64,000 nucleotides of DNA from Roseomonas sp. (GTDB lineage Bacteria > Pseudomonadota > Alphaproteobacteria > Acetobacterales > Acetobacteraceae): positions 124,001 to 188,000 of the forward strand of contig JAPSLO010000002.1 of the NCBI GenBank assembly GCA_031180725.1, read 5' to 3'. Positions within the stretch are counted from its first letter, which is position 1. Every line of letters begins with the position of its first letter. Below, piece after piece: positions 9,221-17,290 of the stretch. A program made the position numbers and the translations under genes. The notes beneath the pieces are model-generated. The model had not been told where the DNA came from and searched no databases. It saw nothing but the letters and a program-made list of their open reading frames with translations.

Positions 9221-9829
9221 CTACCTGGGCTTCCTGAGAAGCGCCCGCACCACTTCCGCCGGCCCCTGGTGGCGCGGACCTTCATCCAGGCTGACCGTGC
9301 CTTCCAGCAGTTCCAGCACCTCCAACCCGCCGAACAGCTCCTCGACAATGGCCCGGGACCAGAGCAGTTCCGGCATTTTCGGCCCGCCGCTGCGGCGGCC
9401 CTGCTGCGCAGGCGTGAAGCATTCCAGCGCCAGCAGCCCGCCGGGCGCCAGGCTGCGCGTCACGCCGCGCGCGGCCGCGGCGCGGTCCGGCGGAGGCAGG
9501 TGCAGGTAGATCCAGGCCACCAGATCGAAGCCGGCTTCCGGATAATCCCAGGCGGCGGCATCGGCGACGACGGTGCGCAGCGTCACGCCGCGCGCCTCGG
9601 CCAGCCGGGCGGCCTTTGCCATGCCAACCTGCGACCAGTCGAGCGCGGTCACCTGCAGCCCCTGCTGCGCCAGCCACACCCCATTGCGGCCCTCCCCATC
9701 ACCGAGGGCCAGGGCGCGCATCCCGGGCGCGAACCAGGGGCGCAGTTCCTCCAGGTAGCGGTTCGGCGCCTCGCCGAACTGGAACTCGCCGCTGGCGTAG
9801 CGCTCGTCCCAGGCCAGCGAGGTACTCAT
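9221..9829 (-). CDS. Class I SAM-dependent methyltransferase (TehB-like)
   Basis: 202 residues. N-terminal WDERYASGEFQFGEAPN is the TehB/thiopurine-methyltransferase-like start; ALALGDGEGRNGVWLA is motif I for SAM binding, and AWIYLHLPPPDR stands in the motif IV region. It probably methylates a small toxic or sulfur/selenium/tellurium compound, as inferred from the subfamily. Its ATG overlaps the end of the GST gene by 4 bp (ATGA), so the two are co-translated. Confidence 0.8.
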   Translation of the reverse strand: MSTSLAWDERYASGEFQFGEAPNRYLEELRPWFAPGMRALALGDGEGRNGVWLAQQGLQVTALDWSQVGMAKAARLAEARGVTLRTVVADAAAWDYPEAGFDLVAWIYLHLPPPDRAAAARGVTRSLAPGGLLALECFTPAQQGRRSGGPKMPELLWSRAIVEELFGGLEVLELLEGTVSLDEGPRHQGPAEVVRALLRKPR

Positions 9830-10431
9830 GATTCCGTCGGCACGGTCCGCGCGAGCGGGGGCAGTTCCGACACCCTGGTGAACCAGGCGGCGAGCCGTGG
9901 ATGGCCCCCCCGCCAGGGCTCTGCCGCGAAGCGGAAGTCCAGGTACCCCAGCGCACAGGCCACGGCGATGGCGCCGATGTCGGCAAGCCCCTCCGGCGGG
10001 TCGGCCTCCAACACCGTCAGCCCGCGATCCACGGCCGCCTTCTGGCGTGCCATGAAGGCGTCCCGCGCTGCTTCCTTCGGCATTGCGGACTGCACGCGGC
10101 GGGCCACCGCGGCATCCATGATGCCGTCCGCCAGGGCGTGCATCACCTGCACCCGCAGCCAGCGATGCGTGCCGGAAGTGGGGAACAGCGAATTCGCCTC
10201 GCCCAGCGTGTCCACATATTCGCAGATCACCGGGCTGTCATAGATCGCGGTGCCGTCCTCCAGCACCAGGCAGGGCACCTTGGAAAGGGGGTTATCCGCC
10301 AGCAGCTCGGGCGGCGAGACGTGCGGGTTGGTCCTCACCAGCTCGATCCGGTCCGCGACCCCACGCGCGATGGCGCTGGCCAGCACCTTGCGCACAAAGG
10401 GGCTGGCCGGGCTGTAGTGCAGCCTCATCAT
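9826..10431 (-). CDS. Glutathione S-transferase family protein
   Basis: 201 residues with a thioredoxin-like N-domain (MRLHYSPASPFVRKVLASAI, then VPCLVLEDGTAIYDSPVICEY, the cis-Pro and Glu-Ser glutathione-binding segment at about 52-70) and an all-helical C-domain. It likely conjugates or reduces electrophiles with glutathione. It sits between gloB and the TehB-like methyltransferase in one minus-strand run, consistent with a detoxification operon. Confidence 0.85.
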   Translation of the reverse strand: MMRLHYSPASPFVRKVLASAIARGVADRIELVRTNPHVSPPELLADNPLSKVPCLVLEDGTAIYDSPVICEYVDTLGEANSLFPTSGTHRWLRVQVMHALADGIMDAAVARRVQSAMPKEAARDAFMARQKAAVDRGLTVLEADPPEGLADIGAIAVACALGYLDFRFAAEPWRGGHPRLAAWFTRVSELPPLARTVPTES

Positions 10432-10445
10432 CTTTCTGGACGTCC

Positions 10446-11180
10446 TCAGCGGAAGTGGTTCTTGGCTTCGCGGCGCGCCGTGAATTCCGCCAGGTCGCGG
10501 GCGCGCAGGAAGGGATTCGCCGCCAGTTCCTGCGCCAGAGTTGTCGGCACGGTGGGGCGGCCAGCGGCGCGCAGCGCGCCGGCGGCCTCGGCTTCGGCGC
10601 GAAGCGCCTGGTTGTCCGGATCCACGCTCAGCGCAAAGCGGGCATTGGATTCAGTGTATTCATGGCCGCAGCACAGCCGCGTGCTGGGGGGCAGCCGCGC
10701 GACGCGGCGAAGCGATTGCCACAGTGCCTCCATGCCGCCCGGCTCCAACGGGCGGCCGCAGCCGAGCGCGAAGATCACGTCGCCGCAAAGCAGCACATGG
10801 TCGGCCACGAAATGGAAGGCGATGTGCCCGGTGGTGTGGCCGGGCAGGTGCATCACCTCCGCCCGGGCCGCTCCGAGGGAGACGGTGTCGCCTTCCTTCA
10901 CCGCCTCGTCCAGCGGCGGCAGGCGGTGCAGGTCCGGCGCGCCGCCGATCACGCGGGCGCCGGGGAAGCGCGCCTTCAGCTCCTCCACGCCATCGACATG
11001 GTCCCCATGGTGGTGGGTGAGCAGGATGGCGTCCAGCCGCCCCCCTGCTCCCTCCACCGCCGCGATCGCGGGGGCGGCCTCGCCAGGGTCGCAAATGGCG
11101 ACCGCGCCTGTCGGATTGTCGCGCAGTAGCCAGAGATAGTTGTCCTGAAGGCAGGGAACTGCCTCAACCCGCAGCGACAT
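10446..11180 (-). CDS. gloB: Hydroxyacylglutathione hydrolase (glyoxalase II)
   Basis: 244 residues of the metallo-beta-lactamase fold. The binuclear metal motif THHHGDHVDG lies at 55-64, LPGHTTGHIAFH holds the next His, and CGDVIFALGCGR the bridging Asp. The C-terminal CGHEYTESNARFAL and late Arg/Lys residues bind glutathione. It hydrolyses S-lactoylglutathione to lactate and glutathione. It is divergent from a methyltransferase gene, an arrangement common in this group. Confidence 0.93.
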   Translation of the reverse strand: MSLRVEAVPCLQDNYLWLLRDNPTGAVAICDPGEAAPAIAAVEGAGGRLDAILLTHHHGDHVDGVEELKARFPGARVIGGAPDLHRLPPLDEAVKEGDTVSLGAARAEVMHLPGHTTGHIAFHFVADHVLLCGDVIFALGCGRPLEPGGMEALWQSLRRVARLPPSTRLCCGHEYTESNARFALSVDPDNQALRAEAEAAGALRAAGRPTVPTTLAQELAANPFLRARDLAEFTARREAKNHFR

Positions 11181-11251
11181 TCCGCGTCTCCCTGGCGATA
11201 TTACGCCTTCGGCCGTGCCAGCCGGCCTCCGGACGCCCTATATGACGCGGC

Positions 11252-11971
11252 ATGACGACCGAGGTCCACGGTCTGGCAGGTTTCTATGCCTCCCGCGGGG
11301 GGGAAATCGCCGCCCGCCTGGTGGCGGCGAGGCTGGCAGCGCTGTGGCCGGCGCTGCCGGGCCAGGCGGTGCTCGGGCTTGGCTGGACCTTGCCCTATCT
11401 CGACCTTTGGCGGGTCCAGGCGCGGTGCTGCATCGCGCTGGTGCCAAGCCATATGCAGACCCCGGGCGGCCAGCGCCGGGCCGCTGGCGATCCCGCCACC
11501 CTGGTGGCCGAGGAGGAGAGCCTGCCCTTCCAGGACGGCAGCTTCGACCGCGTGCTGCTGGTGCATGGGCTGGAGGGGGCAGAGAATGCGCGCCGGATGC
11601 TGCGCGAGGTCTGGCGCGTGCTGCGGGATGACGGGCGGCTGATGCTGGTGGTGCCGAATCGGGCCGGGCTGTGGGCGCATCTGGACCGCACTCCCTTCGG
11701 CCACGGCCAGCCCTATTCGCGCGGCCAGATCCAGCGCCTGCTGGCGCGCCACCTGTTCCGGGTGGAACGGCGCGAGGCGGCGCTGTTCGTGCCGCCTTAC
11801 GGCCTGCGCCACCTGGGCAGTGCCGCATCCGGGCTGGAGGAGCTGGGCCGCGTCCTCTGCCCCCGCCTGGCCGGCGTCTTCATCGTGGAGGCGCAGAAGG
11901 ACCTCTTCGCCGCGCTGCCCGCCGATACGGTTCCGGTCAGGCGCCGCATCCTTGTGGGCGCGGAGGCCTGA
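11252..11971 (+). CDS. SAM-dependent methyltransferase (UbiE-like fold)
   Basis: 239 residues. VLGLGWTLPYLDLWR is a weak motif I lacking the usual GxGxG, but the later EEESLPFQDGSFDRVLLVHGLEGAENARRMLREVWRVL pattern (shown here in parts: LPFQDGSFDRVL, REVWRVLRDDGRLMLVVPN) is characteristic of UbiE-like enzymes. The substrate is unknown and the altered SAM loop makes activity uncertain. Paired divergently with gloB. Confidence 0.75.
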   Translation: MTTEVHGLAGFYASRGGEIAARLVAARLAALWPALPGQAVLGLGWTLPYLDLWRVQARCCIALVPSHMQTPGGQRRAAGDPATLVAEEESLPFQDGSFDRVLLVHGLEGAENARRMLREVWRVLRDDGRLMLVVPNRAGLWAHLDRTPFGHGQPYSRGQIQRLLARHLFRVERREAALFVPPYGLRHLGSAASGLEELGRVLCPRLAGVFIVEAQKDLFAALPADTVPVRRRILVGAEA

Positions 11972-12027
11972 GGGCCGGCGCGCCCGCGTCAACCGCGCGT
12001 TCACGCCGGCCATGGCATGAGCCCGCA

Positions 12028-12645
12028 ATGGACGCCCCCGCCACCACGGACTGGACACCCCCTGCAGACGTGCTGCGCCTGGCACTCCGCGCCGAGCTGG
12101 CGCCGACGCTGTCGGAGCTGCGCAGCTTCGTCGATCGCCGCATCGCGGAGCTGAGCGCCGAGGTCCATGCCGCGGTGGAGTTGGCAGATATGGGCGAAAG
12201 CCGCCTCTCGGCAGAGATCGCCCGAGTCCATGACCAGATCGCTCAGCTTGTCGCCGTGCCCGCCGCCGCCACCCGTAACAGCGGGCTGGAACTGGAAGCC
12301 GTGGTGCAGGTGACGGAATCGGCGGCCAACACGATTATGGAGGCAGCGGAAGCGATCCAGGACTGGATCTCCTCTGGCCGCGACCCGGCTGCGACCCAGA
12401 CCATTGTGGCCCGGGTCAACGCCATATTCGAAGCCTGTGCCTTCCAGGATCTGACGGGGCAGCGCATCCGGCGCGCCATCCAACACCTGCAGCAGTTGGA
12501 AGGCATGCTGAAATCCATGCTGCCCGAAGGTGCCGTGGCGGACCCGCCGCAGGTGCAGGTGCGGACCCAGCTGCGCACGGTGGAAGCGGCGCCGAGCGCG
12601 CCCGACCTGGGGCAATCCGATATCGACGCGCTGCTGAACGGCTAA
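12028..12645 (+). CDS. cheZ: Protein phosphatase CheZ-like chemotaxis protein
   Basis: 205 residues, mostly long helices, as in CheZ. The conserved core ACAFQDLTGQRIRRAIQHL near 150-168 contains the Asp-x3-Gln active-site pattern that removes phosphate from CheY-P, and the C-terminal SDIDALLNG matches the CheY-binding tail. No other chemotaxis gene lies nearby; the flagellar cluster begins 20 kb away. The ATG at 12028 is chosen although the frame is open much earlier. Confidence 0.8.
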   Translation: MDAPATTDWTPPADVLRLALRAELAPTLSELRSFVDRRIAELSAEVHAAVELADMGESRLSAEIARVHDQIAQLVAVPAAATRNSGLELEAVVQVTESAANTIMEAAEAIQDWISSGRDPAATQTIVARVNAIFEACAFQDLTGQRIRRAIQHLQQLEGMLKSMLPEGAVADPPQVQVRTQLRTVEAAPSAPDLGQSDIDALLNG

Positions 12646-12657
12646 GGCGGAACGCCC

Positions 12658-13527
12658 TCAGCCGCCGCGGCTGAGAGCGATGATCTCCTCCGCGCGGCGT
12701 ACCACCGGCGGGTCCACCATGCGGCCATCAAGCTGGAAGGCGCCACGGCCTTCGGCCCGCGCCGCGGCATCGGCAGCCACCACTCGCCGCGCCCAGTCCA
12801 GATCCTCCGGCGTCGGCGCCATCTCCTCGTTCAGGATCGCGACCTGGGAGGGATGCACGACCAGCGCGCCCCGAAAACCCAGCCGCCGCGCTTGTCGGAT
12901 CCGGGCACGAAAGGCGTCGAGATCGGCAAAGTCGCCGATGCTGCCGACAAAGCCCAGCGGCAGGATGCCGGCCGCGCGCGCGGCCAGCAGCACGGCGTAA
13001 TTGGGCGCGAAGAGCGTCTCGGCATCCGGCACCCCGCCCAGAGCGGCGCTGTAATCCTCCGGCCCGAGCGTGATCGCGGCGACGCGTGGATGCGCGGCCG
13101 CGATGGCGGCGAGGCCCAGTACGGCGCGCGGCGTCTCCACCTGCAGCAGCAGCCGGATGCCACCGGGCGGCAGGCCGCGCTCCCCCTCCAGCTCCGCCAC
13201 GGCATCGGCGATCTCGCGCACATAGGCGGCGTCTTCGACCTTCGGCAGCACCAGGGCGGCGACGCCGGCCTGCACCGCGGCCTCCAGGTCCAGCGCCAGG
13301 GGACGCAGGCCGTGGTTCACGCGTACCAGCACCGCCGTGCCATTGGCGCCGATGGCCGTCACGGCCTTGGCCAGCCCGGCCCGCGCCGCCGGCTTTTCGG
13401 CTGCCGGCACGGCGTCCTCCAGATCCAGCACCACGCCATCGGCCCCGCGCTGGTTCGCCTTGGCGATGAATCGCTCGACATGGGCAGGGACAAAGAGAAG
13501 GGATCGCCAGGCGGGCGGTGCGAACAT
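12658..13527 (-). CDS. HpcH/HpaI aldolase / CitE-like lyase
   Basis: 289 residues of the citrate-lyase-beta fold. RSLLFVPAHVERFIAKA and GVVLDLEDAVPAAEK near 28-45 carry the conserved acidic patch, LLLQVETPRAVL has the metal-binding Glu, and ITLGPEDYSAALG the next Asp. C-terminal GALVVHPSQVAILNE is typical of CitE/malyl-CoA lyase relatives. It likely cleaves or forms a C-C bond in a hydroxyacyl-CoA. The exact substrate is not clear. The true start is ATG 13527; the longer frame runs into the phosphatase gene. Confidence 0.82.
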   Translation of the reverse strand: MFAPPAWRSLLFVPAHVERFIAKANQRGADGVVLDLEDAVPAAEKPAARAGLAKAVTAIGANGTAVLVRVNHGLRPLALDLEAAVQAGVAALVLPKVEDAAYVREIADAVAELEGERGLPPGGIRLLLQVETPRAVLGLAAIAAAHPRVAAITLGPEDYSAALGGVPDAETLFAPNYAVLLAARAAGILPLGFVGSIGDFADLDAFRARIRQARRLGFRGALVVHPSQVAILNEEMAPTPEDLDWARRVVAADAAARAEGRGAFQLDGRMVDPPVVRRAEEIIALSRGG

Positions 13528-13604
13528 GCGGAAGGCTCCTGATGGCGTTCGCCCGCTTCCTACAGGAAGATGCACAATATGTCCCTGCGTCATCCCAGGA
13601 CGGG

Positions 13605-14018
13605 TCACGGCCAGGTGAAGCGCCTCGCCATCATCTCCTGCGCTGGCGTCTCGGCGGCACCGGGCAGGTAGTGGCGCCGCACATAGTCCAGCGCGTCGCC
13701 CTCCACCCCAGCAGCGCGGGCCAGGCAGGCCAGGAACAGGCCGGTGCGCCCGATGCCGGCACGGCAGCCGACATGCAGGGGACGGCCCGGCTCCGCGCGC
13801 AGTTGTGCCAGCACGGCGGCCACGGCCTGTTTCAGCGCCGCCTCCTCCGGAACGCCGAAATCCGGGACGGGAAGTGCGATATCCGCTAGCCAGGCCTTGG
13901 CGGCATCCGGCTCCAGACAGACACCGAAGGCGCCGTCGGGAATGGCGTCGAAGGGGCCACCGGTGACAGTCACCGGCCGCCCCTCCACCAGCAGCGGCAG
14001 GCTGCCGCGAATTCTCAC
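13605..14018 (-). CDS. Dual-specificity-type phosphatase (PTP superfamily)
   Basis: 137 residues. HVGCRAGIGRTG at 82-93 is the C-x5-R phosphatase loop (C85, R91), with a general-acid candidate in VPDFGVP. It starts with GTG at 14018, overlapping the stop of the dihaem cytochrome gene; the longer frame upstream is out of register with any start signal. It could dephosphorylate Tyr/Ser, a nucleotide or a lipid. The neighbouring phospholipid genes make a lipid substrate possible, but this is only a guess. Confidence 0.78.
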   Translation of the reverse strand: MRIRGSLPLLVEGRPVTVTGGPFDAIPDGAFGVCLEPDAAKAWLADIALPVPDFGVPEEAALKQAVAAVLAQLRAEPGRPLHVGCRAGIGRTGLFLACLARAAGVEGDALDYVRRHYLPGAAETPAQEMMARRFTWP

Positions 14019-14848
14019 TGTGCCGCGGGCAGCGCCCGCAGATAGGCGACCAGGTCGGAGCGGTCCTGCGCACTCATGTTCCGATAGGCCCAGAAGGCCA
14101 TGGGCGGCTTCAGCCGCGAACCGTCGCGGGAAATGCCCTCGGTGACGGCGCGGATGATCTCGGCATCCGTCCAGTCGCGCAGGCCGTGCGGCGTGATGTT
14201 GGCGGCGACCGAAGTGCCCCAGGGGCCATTGAAATGATGTCCACCCGCGCCGAGCCGCGACAGGTCGGGGCCCGCCGGTGTCATCGGCGTGTGGCATTCC
14301 ATGCAATGCGCCACGGCGTTGGCCAGGTAGGAACCGCGCGTAACCGGATCATCAGCCGGTGGCGAGACGCTGGTGATCGGCGGGCCGTAGGACGGCGGCA
14401 GCGGGATGCGATAGGTGCTGCGCTCCACTGCGTTGCGCACCGGAGGCACGGTGCGCAGATAGGCGACCATTGCGCGGAGGTCGGCATCCGCCAGGCCGCG
14501 ATAGAAGAAGATGGGCATGGGCGGGCCGATCACGCTGCCGTCCGGGCGGATACCTTCGCGGATAGCGCGCATGAGCTGTGGATCGGTCCAGCGGCCTATG
14601 CCGGTTTCCGGGTCAGGCGTGATGTTGGGGGCGACGGCGCGGAAGGGCTGCTCGTCGAACACCGTGCCGCCAGCCAGATGCCGCCCCGGCAGCGGGCCCT
14701 GCGGCCCCATCGGCGTGTGGCAATTGCCGCAGGCACCAGTGACTTCCACCAGGTAGCGCCCGCGTTCCAGCAGGGCAGTATCCTGGGCCACGGCAGCAGG
14801 CGCGGACAAGGCCAGCGCGGCGACGGCCGCGCACAGAAGACGGCGCAT
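14015..14848 (-). CDS. Periplasmic dihaem cytochrome c
   Basis: 277 residues with a signal peptide (MRRLLCAAVAALALSAPAAVAQ, cleavage near 22). Two c-type domains carry haem motifs C40-GN-CH and C182-ME-CH. Likely axial Met ligands are in GPPMPIFFYRG and PPMAFWAYRN, and both domains contain NITPD/NITPH and W-T/D-x-E/Q segments like the cytochrome subunits of membrane alcohol/aldehyde dehydrogenases, which usually have three haems. It may pass electrons from a periplasmic dehydrogenase, but none is encoded next to it. Start ATG 14848 is unambiguous. Confidence 0.85.
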   Translation of the reverse strand: MRRLLCAAVAALALSAPAAVAQDTALLERGRYLVEVTGACGNCHTPMGPQGPLPGRHLAGGTVFDEQPFRAVAPNITPDPETGIGRWTDPQLMRAIREGIRPDGSVIGPPMPIFFYRGLADADLRAMVAYLRTVPPVRNAVERSTYRIPLPPSYGPPITSVSPPADDPVTRGSYLANAVAHCMECHTPMTPAGPDLSRLGAGGHHFNGPWGTSVAANITPHGLRDWTDAEIIRAVTEGISRDGSRLKPPMAFWAYRNMSAQDRSDLVAYLRALPAAQ

Positions 14849-14921
14849 GGTGAATATCCTCCCCCAATTGTCACCATGCAGGCTGCCTCAATTGGAAGGC
14901 CGCGGCAACGAAATGCCGCGA

Positions 14922-15206
14922 TCAGCGCTCGACGGTCATGCCCTGCCAGAACGCAATGTGGCCCTTGATGTGCGCGGCTTCCGGCTTCGGATCGGGATAG
15001 TACCAGGCCGCGCTCTCGTTCACCCGCCCTTCCACGACCAGGTCGTGGTACCGCGCGGTGCCCTTCCACGGGCAGACCGTGGTCCGGGTGGAAGGCCGGA
15101 GGAACCCGACCTCCACTGCTTCCGGTGGAAAGTAGACATTGCCTTCCACCACCTCGAAGCGGTCGCTTTCGGCGATCACGGCGCCGTTCCAGACCGCCCG
15201 CGCCAT
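14922..15206 (-). CDS. DUF427 domain protein
   Basis: 94 residues forming the small all-beta DUF427 fold, recognised from VWNGAVIAESDRFEVVEGN, YFPPEAV, TVCPWKGTARYHDLVV and AAWYYPDPKPEA. Function of the family is not established. The ATG follows the pssA stop with one base between, so it is the third gene of psd-pssA-DUF427. Confidence 0.85.
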   Translation of the reverse strand: MARAVWNGAVIAESDRFEVVEGNVYFPPEAVEVGFLRPSTRTTVCPWKGTARYHDLVVEGRVNESAAWYYPDPKPEAAHIKGHIAFWQGMTVER

Positions 15207-15207
15207 G

Positions 15208-16089
15208 TCAGGCCTGCCGGGGCGGGGCCGGCTCCGCCACCTGCTCGATCAACGCTTCCGCCTCCGCCTTCAGCGCCAGGTAGGAGCGTACGGAGAAGGG
15301 CAGCATGCCGAGATAGATCACGCCGCCCGCGGCTAGCGCCGCCCAGGGCTCGGCGACCAGGAAGGCCATATAGGCGCCGGTGCCCAGCAGCAGCGGCAGC
15401 ACTGCGTTGCGCGGCACCTTGAAGTTCTTGAAGGACCAGGTCGGCAGCGTGCTGACCATCAGCCCCCCGACCACGACCAGCACCACGCCTACCAGTACCG
15501 GATGGCGCATGGCGGCGGCGAAGCCCGGCCAGCCCCAGTCCCCGAAAGCAATGGCAGCGAAGAGCGGGAATAGCGCGCAGCCTGCGCCCGCCGGCGCTGG
15601 CACGCCGGTGAAGAAATTGTAGGCATAGGCCGGCTTCGGCTTCTCCATCCCAACATCCAGCGCCGCGTTGAAGCGCGCCAGCCGCAGCGAGGAGCAGACC
15701 GCGAAGAGCAGGCAGGGCATGAAGCCCAACGGCCCGACCATGTGCATGGTCCATAGATACAGTACCAGCGCCGGTGCCACGCCGAAGCTGAGGAAATCCG
15801 CCAGGCTGTCGAATTCCGCACCGAACCGGCTGGTGGCCTTCAGCAGCCTTGCCAGCCGGCCATCCAGCCCGTCGATGACGCCGGCCACCACGATGAAGGC
15901 CGCAGCCTGCGGCCAGCGCTCCTCCATCGCGAAGCGGATCGCGACCAGCCCGGCGCAGAGGCCGAGCAGCGTCATCAGGTTGGGAATCAGCCTGTTGAAG
16001 GACAGCCCCTCGAAGCGCGGCCGTGTGCGCGGGCGGAAGCGCCGGCGGAAACGGTGAAGGGGCTGCGGCTTCTTCGGGGCGTCCATCAT
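15208..16089 (-). CDS. pssA: CDP-diacylglycerol-serine O-phosphatidyltransferase
   Basis: A 293-residue membrane enzyme that makes phosphatidylserine from CDP-diacylglycerol and serine. The CDP-alcohol phosphotransferase motif D73-GLDG-RLAR...G90-x3-D94-x3-D98 is complete. A basic N-terminus (KKPQPLHRFRRRFRPRTRPR) precedes about eight hydrophobic segments. Its start overlaps the psd stop by one base (TGATG), so both phosphatidylethanolamine genes are coupled. Confidence 0.92.
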   Translation of the reverse strand: MMDAPKKPQPLHRFRRRFRPRTRPRFEGLSFNRLIPNLMTLLGLCAGLVAIRFAMEERWPQAAAFIVVAGVIDGLDGRLARLLKATSRFGAEFDSLADFLSFGVAPALVLYLWTMHMVGPLGFMPCLLFAVCSSLRLARFNAALDVGMEKPKPAYAYNFFTGVPAPAGAGCALFPLFAAIAFGDWGWPGFAAAMRHPVLVGVVLVVVGGLMVSTLPTWSFKNFKVPRNAVLPLLLGTGAYMAFLVAEPWAALAAGGVIYLGMLPFSVRSYLALKAEAEALIEQVAEPAPPRQA

Positions 16090-16775
16090 CAGGGCACCGT
16101 CACGAGGGGGAGCTCCGCGATCACCGTCTCGCCGCCGATCATCGTCTGGCCCACCATCACCAGCGGCTTCACCCCATGTGGCAGATAGACATCGGTCCGG
16201 CTGCCGAAGCGAATGATGCCGAAACGCTCACCGGTGCCGACCATGTCGCCCTCCCGCACGGTACAGACGATGCGCCGCGCGATCAGCCCGGCGATCTGCA
16301 CCACACCCAGATCGCGCCCATCGGTGGTGCGGATGGCCAACGCATTCCGCTCGTTGTCGTCGCTCGCCTTGTCGAGCGCGGCATTCACGAAGGCGCCGGC
16401 GCGGTAAGCAATGCGCGTGATGCGGCCCTCGATCGGACTGCGGTTCACGTGCACATCCAACACCGAGAGGAAGATCGCCACGCGCCAGCGGGGCTCCGGC
16501 CCCAGGCCGAGTTCCTCCGGCGGGATGGCCGGCATGACGGAGACAACGCGCCCATCCGCGGGCGCCACCACCGCATTGGGGCGCGGCGGCGGCACGCGGT
16601 CTGGGTCGCGGAAGAAATACAGGCAGAAGGCCGTGAACGCCGCCCCCAGCCAGAACAGCCAGGATCCGAGCAGGATCCAGCCCAGCAACGCGGCGGCGAC
16701 ACCGCCCCAGATGAAGGGCCGCCCCGCCGGGTGCGGCTTTGCCAGGACAAGGCGGATGGTGGAAGTCAGGCTCAT
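16089..16775 (-). CDS. psd: Phosphatidylserine decarboxylase proenzyme
   Basis: 228 residues of the short (type II) Psd. The self-cleavage site is G191-S192 in RFGSRTDVYLP, which yields the pyruvoyl-bearing alpha chain. N-terminal hydrophobic segments (about 22-55) anchor it in the inner membrane. FFRDPDR, APADGRVV and LDVHVNRSP are family signatures. It converts phosphatidylserine to phosphatidylethanolamine. First gene of psd-pssA-DUF427. Confidence 0.93.
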   Translation of the reverse strand: MSLTSTIRLVLAKPHPAGRPFIWGGVAAALLGWILLGSWLFWLGAAFTAFCLYFFRDPDRVPPPRPNAVVAPADGRVVSVMPAIPPEELGLGPEPRWRVAIFLSVLDVHVNRSPIEGRITRIAYRAGAFVNAALDKASDDNERNALAIRTTDGRDLGVVQIAGLIARRIVCTVREGDMVGTGERFGIIRFGSRTDVYLPHGVKPLVMVGQTMIGGETVIAELPLVTVP

Positions 16776-16819
16776 GCGGCGCTTATGGTCCCTTCACCCT
16801 TCCCGGACAACATGACGGC

Positions 16820-17290
16820 ATGGACAGCCTTCTTGCCGAACCGGCCTGCCAGGGACCGGAGGACATCATTGCGCTGCCGGAGATCCCGGACGCGCCTTTT
16901 GCCCATGGGCCCTTCCTGGTGGAAGCCGATGGCGCCCTGCGCCCCCTGCGTGCCCCGGCGATGCGCTTCGCCTGGCGGAACAGACCTTGTGAGGCGCGTA
17001 TCGCGGGCCGCGCGATCAACCTGTCTGTGTTGGTAGGTGCCATCCCCTACACCGCGGAGCGGCGCGGCGATCGCAGCGGTATGCTGGCCGCCATTGCCAC
17101 CGAGGCGCAGGGTCTGCCGGCGGGGCGCCTGCTGCGCCTGCAACGCGACGCGCGGCTTAGGCTGGACGCGACCCTGGATCTGCCCATTCCCTCCACGGTG
17201 ACGGCGCTGATCGCGAGCCTGGTTGGCTTCGTGCTGGAGCTCGACTTCTATCTCGACCGGCTGGAAGCGCTGGGGGTCCCGGCCGGCTGA
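16820..17290 (+). CDS. Conserved-looking hypothetical protein
   Basis: 156 residues, no recognised domain. The N-terminus is acidic (ALPEIPDAPFAHGPFLVEADG); a basic middle (RRGDRSGML, RLLRLQRDARLRLD) precedes a hydrophobic C-terminal stretch (STVTALIASLVGFVLELDFYL) that may be a membrane-associated helix. The start is ATG 16820, divergent from psd. Its 3' end overlaps the convergent LysM gene by 43 bp. Confidence 0.6.
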   Translation: MDSLLAEPACQGPEDIIALPEIPDAPFAHGPFLVEADGALRPLRAPAMRFAWRNRPCEARIAGRAINLSVLVGAIPYTAERRGDRSGMLAAIATEAQGLPAGRLLRLQRDARLRLDATLDLPIPSTVTALIASLVGFVLELDFYLDRLEALGVPAG